DNA from: Lindgomyces ingoldianus
Taxonomy: Eukaryota > Ascomycota > Dothideomycetes > Pleosporales > Lindgomycetaceae
Direction of reading: 5' to 3'
Length of the DNA: 64,000 nt
NCBI RefSeq assembly: GCF_010093535.1
Contig: NW_022985172.1
Span: 121,083 to 185,082, forward strand
The notes under the pieces: model-generated
Seen by the model: the letters and a program-made list of their open reading frames with translations, nothing else
Databases searched by the model: none
Told to the model about the DNA's origin: nothing
Position numbers and translations under genes: made by a program
In this document: in pieces, positions 58,291 through 64,000 of the stretch
Layout of the letters: each line of letters begins with the position of its first letter
Position numbering within the stretch: position 1 is the stretch's first letter

Positions 58291-60120
58291 ATGGCGTTCT
58301 CCATGGCCATGCCCTTCAACGAAGGTGAAGAGAAGATGCACAAGCTCCTTCATGTCCCCGACCACGATAACCCTACGTCAACTATGCTTACACCGCAGGC
58401 CTCATTCCTGCTACAAAGAGCACCCCTCCTCGCCATCGGAACTCTTGACTCGCAGAATCGTCCCTGGACAACCGTATGGGGTGGCCAAACTGGTTTCACG
58501 CAACCCCTGGGTGGTGGCATTGTCGGGACGCGAACTATTGTTGACGGTGAGAATGATCCTGTTGTCCAGGCCCTCGTTGGCGGCTCTGAAAAAGGGGAGA
58601 TGGTTCGTGGTGACCCGAAAGGAGACGGTGTTGGGAGAATGCTAGCTGGGCTGACTATCGACCTGATGTCAAGGAAAAGAGTTAAATTAGCTGGACGTAT
58701 GGTGGCAGGCAGTGTTGGCGAAGTTGATGTTGAGTTTGAAGATGGAACGGAAAAAGTGGAAGGAGCACCTGGAAGGCAAGATCAGCTGCAACTCGTAACA
58801 AAGATCGAACAGAGTCTGGGAAATTGTCCGAAATACCTGAATCAATACGAAATTCGGCCAGCGCTTGTCACCTCGAAACTACTCTCTCAATCCCAATCGC
58901 TCACACCAAACGCCAAAGCTCTCATCTCTAAAACAGACATGTTCTTCCTCTCATCCAGCACCGACGAAGACATGGACACTAACCATCGTGGTGGCCCACC
59001 CGGATTCGTCCGGATCCTCTCCGACAATGAAATCGTTTACCCCGAATACTCCGGTAACCGACTCTATCAAACACTCGGCAATCTGCAACTGAACCCTAAG
59101 GTTGGAATGGCTTTTCCAGCTTACGAAACAGGAGATGTGCTGTACCTCACCGGAGCTGCTGAGATCCTGGTCGCAGGCGATGCAGCCTCTCTTCTCCCCG
59201 GTAGCAATCTCGCGCTAAAAATCACAATTAATGAGGCAAGACATGTAGAATCTGGGCTCCCGTTCCGCGGAACAAGGAAGATACCGTCCCCATACAACCC
59301 GCTTCTCCGCGTGCTAGCCACAGAAGGAAGCATCAAATCCTTAATTTCCGGCTCCACATCTCGCACACATGCCACCCTAATTAAAAGGACAAATATCACT
59401 CCGCAAATATCCCGCTTTACGTTTGCGGTCCCCAACGGAGTCGAATACTCACCGGGCCAATGGGCGGCATTTGACTTTTCCAAAGATATAGATATCGGGT
59501 ACTCACATATGCGAGATGATGATCCACGGAGCTTAAATGACGACTTTATCCGGACGTTTACCATTTCTTCCGTGCCAGGGACTACAGCAAACCAAAAGGA
59601 ATTCGACATCACGATACGGAAAGTGGGACCCGTGACAAATTACCTATTCCAGCAGAACGATCGTGCGGGTTTCGAAGTCCCGCTTGTTGGTATTGGTGGT
59701 GAGTTTAGGATTGAACAGGGAGATGAGAAGATGATACCTTTCGTAGCAGGCGGCGTGGGGATTACGCCGCTGCTTGGACAACTTCCGGGTCTGAGGTTGT
59801 TATCAGATAGGTTTCGTTTGCTGTGGGCAGCGAGGTTGGCGGATGTTCATCTCGTCGTTGACACGCTGCAGCGATTTCCGGACTTGGCGAAATGCACGGA
59901 GGTGTACCTCACAAGTACCAACGATCCAGATGACGCTGAAGGGAGGTTGTCAGAGCTCCGAGACAAAGGCGTCAAGGTGGAGATGAGGCGATTGGAGAAG
60001 CGAGATTTAGACGCCGTGGAGTCTAAAACGTGGTATATCTGCGCTGCCAAGGGCCTGCGCGTTACTCTCTTGTCTTGGTTGGAGGGCAAGAAGACGATTT
60101 TTGAAAACTTTGATTATTAG
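58291..60120 (+). CDS. PNPOx-like/FNR-type flavoprotein oxidoreductase
   Basis: An intact single-exon gene of 609 residues; the ATG context, ATCAATATGGCG, is good. Residues about 35-310 form the pyridoxamine-5'-phosphate-oxidase-like split barrel: LAIGTLDSQNRPWTTVW at 47-63, and GGPPGFVRI at 234-242 followed by YPEYSGNRLYQTLGNL. Residues about 360-480 are the FAD-binding part of a ferredoxin-reductase fold: PGQWAAFDF at 388-396, and RTFTISS at 421-427, the flavin-binding RxYS-type motif. Residues 481-609 are the NAD(P) part: GGVGITPLLGQL at 487-498, and the C-terminal ENFDY aromatic end. No 2Fe-2S Cys cluster is present. The likely role is a cytosolic NAD(P)H-dependent flavin reductase; the substrate is unknown. 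The gene shows no RIP-like damage. Confidence 0.9.
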   Translation: MAFSMAMPFNEGEEKMHKLLHVPDHDNPTSTMLTPQASFLLQRAPLLAIGTLDSQNRPWTTVWGGQTGFTQPLGGGIVGTRTIVDGENDPVVQALVGGSEKGEMVRGDPKGDGVGRMLAGLTIDLMSRKRVKLAGRMVAGSVGEVDVEFEDGTEKVEGAPGRQDQLQLVTKIEQSLGNCPKYLNQYEIRPALVTSKLLSQSQSLTPNAKALISKTDMFFLSSSTDEDMDTNHRGGPPGFVRILSDNEIVYPEYSGNRLYQTLGNLQLNPKVGMAFPAYETGDVLYLTGAAEILVAGDAASLLPGSNLALKITINEARHVESGLPFRGTRKIPSPYNPLLRVLATEGSIKSLISGSTSRTHATLIKRTNITPQISRFTFAVPNGVEYSPGQWAAFDFSKDIDIGYSHMRDDDPRSLNDDFIRTFTISSVPGTTANQKEFDITIRKVGPVTNYLFQQNDRAGFEVPLVGIGGEFRIEQGDEKMIPFVAGGVGITPLLGQLPGLRLLSDRFRLLWAARLADVHLVVDTLQRFPDLAKCTEVYLTSTNDPDDAEGRLSELRDKGVKVEMRRLEKRDLDAVESKTWYICAAKGLRVTLLSWLEGKKTIFENFDY

Positions 60121-60416
60121 GGCAATGCATATGGAAGAGTCATGATCAGTATCTCTGTATTTTGGTTCATGTTTGTACTTTTGCATCATCTCTAATTTAG
60201 ATGGGCGTCTGATCTATTTAGTTTTCCTTCTAGGCAAGTGTTACGAAGGATGATTTGATAAGAATCCTGGACGTAACTACCATCTTTCACAAGCTATCTC
60301 CTGGTATGAACAAGAACGCCCAGGAGTTAAGCAAGTCTATATAGAACAATAACAACCTTAGCTATAAAGGCTATCAGAACCTAGATGCATATCTAGCATT
60401 TACCTACTAATATTCT
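60121..60416. other. 3' flank, possible LTR fragment
   Basis: After the flavoprotein stop there is about 120 bp of ordinary 3' sequence. TGTTACGAAGG at 60,239 looks like an LTR start, but no second end or TSD was found, so the following 178 bp is only a possible repeat fragment. Confidence 0.3.
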
Positions 60417-60613
60417 TGTCTGTACATAAGTACGGTTGCGTCTGCACATGCGTACAGCTGAATTAATGCCTGAAACAGTTAGCTATCTAGCCTGTGCGTT
60501 AGGGGCTATGTGTACTTAACAGCCCTCTTTCTTTATACAAAGAGAGAGGGTAGTAGTTAATTATAAGAAGATCTTTGCCTGCTCACCCCTGTTACAGGCT
60601 GTACGCTTAGCGT
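60417..60613 (+). repeat. Diverged LTR fragment of the R1 family
   Basis: It matches the LTR at 44-270 over about 170 bp: GTAAGTAC near the start, then TAGCTATCTAGCCTGTGCG, then the palindrome at 60,523-60,550, then CTTTGCCTGCTCACC. The two diverge after this; each has a different hairpin at the same place (GTACGCTTAGCGTAC here, a longer GTACGCCC stem there). No TSD was recognised. Confidence 0.65.
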
Positions 60614-60620
60614 ACAGCTG

Positions 60621-61030
60621 TCTATCCACCTACCGCGTGCGTAGCCACGCAGAGAAGGGGCCTACTACTAGATGCATAGCCATCTAGAGGAGTGAGCTAA
60701 CTAACACTAATTAGTTCTGTTAACTAGCAGACTTTTACTGTGTGTGTAGCTACGCAGAGGAAACATCTTTCTAAGATAATAGATTAGCAAGGTGGCTATA
60801 GCTGCTAGTACAAGAGCTAGCCAGCTAGCTGCAGTATCTATCTACCGCGTGCGTAGCCACGCAGAGGAGGCATCTACTGCGACTGGTAGCTGTCGTCTGC
60901 CCTGGAGTTAACTGCTGTACAAGAGCTAGCTAACTAGCTGCAGTACCTATCTACCGCGTGCGTAGCCACGCAGAGAAGGGACCCACTACCAGATGCGTAG
61001 CCATCTAGAGGAGTGAGCCAACTGACATTA
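60621..61030 (+). repeat. Array of six hairpins sharing one loop sequence
   Basis: Six short inverted repeats carry the loop CGTAGC or a one-base variant. GCGTG/CACGC stems lie at 60,635-60,650, 60,847-60,862 and 60,956-60,971; a degraded form is at 60,740-60,755. AGATG/CATCT stems lie at 60,670-60,685 and 60,991-61,006. Longer repeats hold them: about 90 bp around the first GCGTG-AGATG pair recurs about 320 bp later, and an AGAGCTAGC...CTAGCTGCAGTA unit precedes two of them. No coding frame is present. Confidence 0.75.
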
Positions 61031-61254
61031 CTTAATTTTAGTATTATAAACACTTCTAACGCTATATTTCTTCTATGAAGCTAGTTAGCGCTAGAATAGT
61101 TGAAAAAAAGCGTAGATTTAATTTTTAAATAAGTTGTAGTAACGTTAGCTTTATTTTTATAAAGTTTTTTTTTCTTAGTAGTATTAGCTTTTTAGTGGCG
61201 AAAAAGTGTACACAAACTTTTGCGTTCGTGCTGTACCTTGTGCTGTAAATAGTT

Positions 61255-61400
61255 CTTCTAGAGTTAAAGAGCCTTTAATTGTCACTTTCTAGTAAACGTT
61301 GAATGTTAGTTACTCTACTACTATCCGCGCTAAAACGCCTCTCGCACTCGTAACTAGTAGCTAGGATAGTACGGAAATTACTAGAGACAGATTACCTTGC
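61255..61400 (-). pseudogene. Possible hAT-type transposase C-terminal fragment
   Basis: Minus-strand reading gives FRTILATSYECERRFSADSS, like the S-x-x-CER-x-FS block of the hAT dimerisation domain, followed by a stop 20 codons on. No terminal repeats were found. The match is a short motif only. Confidence 0.3.
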
Positions 61401-62164
61401 CCTGCTCCTTTAGGAGCGTTAAATCCGCACCATGAGCCCACACATTTAACAGCGTACAATTGCCTTTCAACGCAGTCCTTGCGAAAGTTTCGGCTAATCA
61501 GAGCCCTAGAAACCCCCTGAACGCTCCCTACAGGCCTACTGCTCGTCAGAGCCCTCCTATGCCTCCAGGATCGCTATACGCACTTCCTAAAAGGGTAACA
61601 CAATCCGTACTACGTACTGTGCCTAGGTCATCATGAAATGCACGGTGCGGCTCACGAACTTAGTAGGTTCACTTTGTATGGACTGTAGCACGGCTGATGC
61701 AAGCCATGCCGGCTACTGTGCCCTAGTAAAATGAATCTGTTCGTTCACTACTGACGGTGCGAGGTGCAGTCGCCGTTGAAAGAGTAATGCGAATATTGAT
61801 GCTCCGCGTAATTGTCTGCAGTTGGTTAGCGAAGTGCTGATGTGGTGCCAGGACCTAAAGTCGGTTTCATCAACGATTAATATATACAGTAGTGTCCTAA
61901 TTACTTGTCTACTATGCAGGCTACATGCCAGATGCGATTACAATAGACTCCAGGTGTGCCATGATTCATGGATACCTGCTCAGGTCTTCATTCAGACGCT
62001 ACTAAGAAACAGACATATTTATACCCCAAATAACAATAGCAGGATGGAAGAAAATATAGAACGAATGTCAAGTCCAAGAAAAAGAGGTTAGAACAAATGA
62101 GAGTACGCTTCATAGCAAGCGTTCTAATACAGTTTCCGTTGCGCTGAGTTGGTCATCCATCCCT
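61401..62164. other. Intergenic region, no supported gene
   Basis: Base composition is normal. A frame at 61,822-62,091 on the plus strand has no protein-like features. This region follows the NRPS stop on the minus strand and would hold its 3' untranslated part. Confidence 0.4.
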
Positions 62165-64000
62165 TCAAGTGCATGCTGGTAAGAACGATTTGCATGAAGC
62201 AAGGGGTGCCTGTAGGTTGTTTGAAAGCGTTTTGACTGCTTCGACTAGCATATCAAGTAGCGGATCCGCCATTTCGGCTGCTAAGATGTGAGTGTTCCCA
62301 GCGATCATAATCTTGAGCTTGTTGCCTTGTGGTTGCGACCAGACACTCAGATAAGACGGCACTGTAAAGGGATTGTTAAACCATTGAACCTTCGTAGTTT
62401 CTCCTGCGATATGTATTTCGAACTCCGCATCAATGTTCTGGTGCTGAAACACCGAGTCCAACGGGGATCCAGCGGGCCAGTTTGTACATTGTTGCATAAT
62501 TTCATCCCACCCCATTGAGTCTGATTGTCCGAGTGAGACGTATTGCTCTTGGACAGAGCGGATAAGGTCTTCGGATGTTTTCGTGGAAGGTGTAAAAGCC
62601 CTGACCGGAACTACGTTCAAGCAAGGCCCGACTATTTCTGTAACACCAGAAATATCCGAATTGCGGCCCGCAATCACATGTCCATACACAACGTCTTCTT
62701 CCCCAGTGACGATAGAGAGGACCACAGCCCAGGCGGAACTAACAAGAGAGGCCATTGTAAGGTGCTCAGGAAGACGAGGGGCGTATATGGATCTCTCGGC
62801 TCTAACAACACGAGGGGTAGTCTCTTCTGGCATCTTGGGACAAAGCTTCGTAGTAGCCCTGGTGAGGTGTGAGCCCTGGAGGAGTTCTTGCCAGTAACGG
62901 CCTGATGTAGTCTGTTGGTAACGAGCGTGCGCAAGATAAGTCTGAAAGCCAATAGCAGGACGCAGAGGCTTTTGCTGGTAGATAGAGACAAGTGTTCCCA
63001 ATATGATTGGAAGACAAACACCATCATACTGAGCATGGGAAAGGCGAATAATTAATCGATTCTCCTTGGAACTGTTACGCACGAGAATGAAAGAAGTTGG
63101 AAGTCCAAGTGGATGGCATTGTTCCATATCTCGCATGAAGATCATTTGCGATTCTTGCGGTATCGGTCCTTTGACGTTGAACATGGTGAAAGGTGATCCA
63201 ACATCGCGGAGAATAGCCTGCCAAAGTTTTCCTTGAGAGTGAGCAAACTGAGTGCGGAAAATTGGGAAGTGGTCGATAAGTTTAAGACAACTGTGTCTGA
63301 GGAGGTCCACATCAAGCTGCGGTCCTATGTCGAGAAAAAGGTAGTTGAATGCCACACGAGGATTGTCAATCCCTTGAGTGATAAATGTTTGTTGTGAGTA
63401 GGTAGCAGGAAGAATGTCAACTACGTTTTCGGGTTGTATTCCTGTGCTGAAAACATTGGACTTGGAAAGAATATCCTCTTTGATATGAGCCGGAATCAGG
63501 GAAAATGGAGGTATGAATTGCACCCCATGATTAGAAGCCCGACAGATGCGAACCAGTTGCGACAAATTGGGTTGTCGGAACACATCTGCGATAGTGAGTC
63601 GAATTCCATCTTGACTCGCTTCGCCGACAAGCTTCATGGCTGCGATTGAGTCGCCACCAAGGCGGAAGAAGCTATCATCCAGTCCGATGCTCTCCGGCTC
63701 AATGTTTAGTACGCGGGCCCACAGCTGCTGCATTGTCCTCTCTGCGGCCGACATATGCTGCTGTTCCACAGGCCCTTAGCAGACCGCCTCTCTTTGTTGT
63801 CGCTGCTTAAGAGTTTTGCGGTTGACTTTGCCATTCTAGTTGACTGGCATTGTGTCAAGGATAGTGATTGTCTGGGGAACCATGTAAGCCGGAAGCTGGC
63901 ATTGGAGCATCTCGTGCAACTGCTGTTCGGTATTCCGTAGGAACTGGTGCTGCAACAGCTTGCTGCTAAGACTGTGCAGTGGACGATCCGCGTGATTGGT
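62165..64000 (-). pseudogene. NRPS 3' end: adenylation tail, carrier and terminal condensation domains
   Basis: The minus-strand frame runs in from the window edge. Adenylation tail: LPAYMVPQTI (about 63,865-63,895; motif A9), then MPVN-stop-NGKVNRKTL (A10, about 63,805-63,850). A second stop follows 18 codons later. Both TAG and TAA lie where CAG or CAA (Gln) would be expected. After them 534 codons are open (63,769-62,165). The carrier domain has LGGDS, with the phosphopantetheine Ser at about 63,647-63,649. The condensation domain has LPATYSQQ, SHAQYDG (residues 244-250 counted from 63,769) and VGPCLNVVPVR (380-390). SHAQYDG in place of HHxxxDG, with no domain after it, fits a fungal terminal condensation domain that releases or cyclises the peptide. 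No product can be named. The two stops make it a likely pseudogene unless they are sequence errors. Confidence 0.85.

Noticed and set aside
59121..59612. Minus-strand frame of 163 codons
   Set aside because: It is antisense to the intact flavoprotein gene and has no features of its own.
60621..61030. CRISPR-like array
   Set aside because: Spacing is irregular, repeats are hairpins of different stems, and the DNA is fungal.

Overview
The window is nuclear DNA of a filamentous ascomycete (Pezizomycotina type). Two things support this. Genes on the right have short introns with fungal splice signals and fungal protein families. The left 52.6 kb is a very AT-rich block in which transposons have been degraded by C-to-T and G-to-A changes, mostly CpA to TpA, as repeat-induced point mutation (RIP) does. 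The genus cannot be named from the sequence alone.

Positions 1-52,621 are a nested stack of dead transposons with no intact host gene. Layers can be separated because interrupted copies have uninterrupted relatives elsewhere in the window and most insertions keep target-site duplications (TSDs). The outermost layer is a minus-strand LTR element (D2, 50,833-52,621) carrying a second copy (D1). D1 was entered by a minus-strand Ty1/copia element (element 3: 28,213-40,509 plus 3,909-5,871). Element 3 was entered by a plus-strand copy of the same family (element 2, 5,872-28,207, TSD CTAGA) and by element 1 (3' LTR 3,629-3,908). Element 2 carries a 5.7-kb Ty3/gypsy element (5,935-11,624), a Helitron of Helentron type (about 15,461-24,412, minus strand, with its own solo LTR at 21,728-21,945) and a gap-containing LTR element (27,594-28,117). 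Element 3 carries a Fot1/pogo element (28,634-30,499), a 1.1-kb foldback derivative of it (31,282-32,381), a second Ty3/gypsy copy (32,578-38,373) and a solo copia LTR (39,444-39,723). D1 carries a third, different Ty3/gypsy element (43,386-50,584). A tiny 578-bp LTR element (1,246-1,823) and three of its 127-128 bp solo LTRs are scattered through the block.

Positions 52,622-64,000 have ordinary base composition. In order they hold: a remnant of an ABC multidrug transporter (+), a small uncertain ORF, a single-pass membrane protein with a Ser/Thr stalk and a Cys-rich outer domain (+), a three-exon gene for a MARVEL-like four-helix membrane protein (-), an intact 609-residue flavoprotein joining a PNPOx-like FMN barrel to an FNR-type reductase (+), an LTR fragment with an array of hairpins sharing one loop sequence, and the 3' end of a nonribosomal peptide synthetase (NRPS; adenylation tail, carrier domain, terminal condensation domain; -) that runs off the window and has two in-frame stops. 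The NRPS and transporter remnants beside a RIP-affected block look like a secondary-metabolite locus being lost; that is inference.

The most notable observations are the complete miniature LTR element proven by paralogous empty sites, the Helentron with about ten dispersed copies of a paired GTATTAGAC motif, the mirror-image RIP gradient in LTR pairs, and the hairpin array with matched stem changes.
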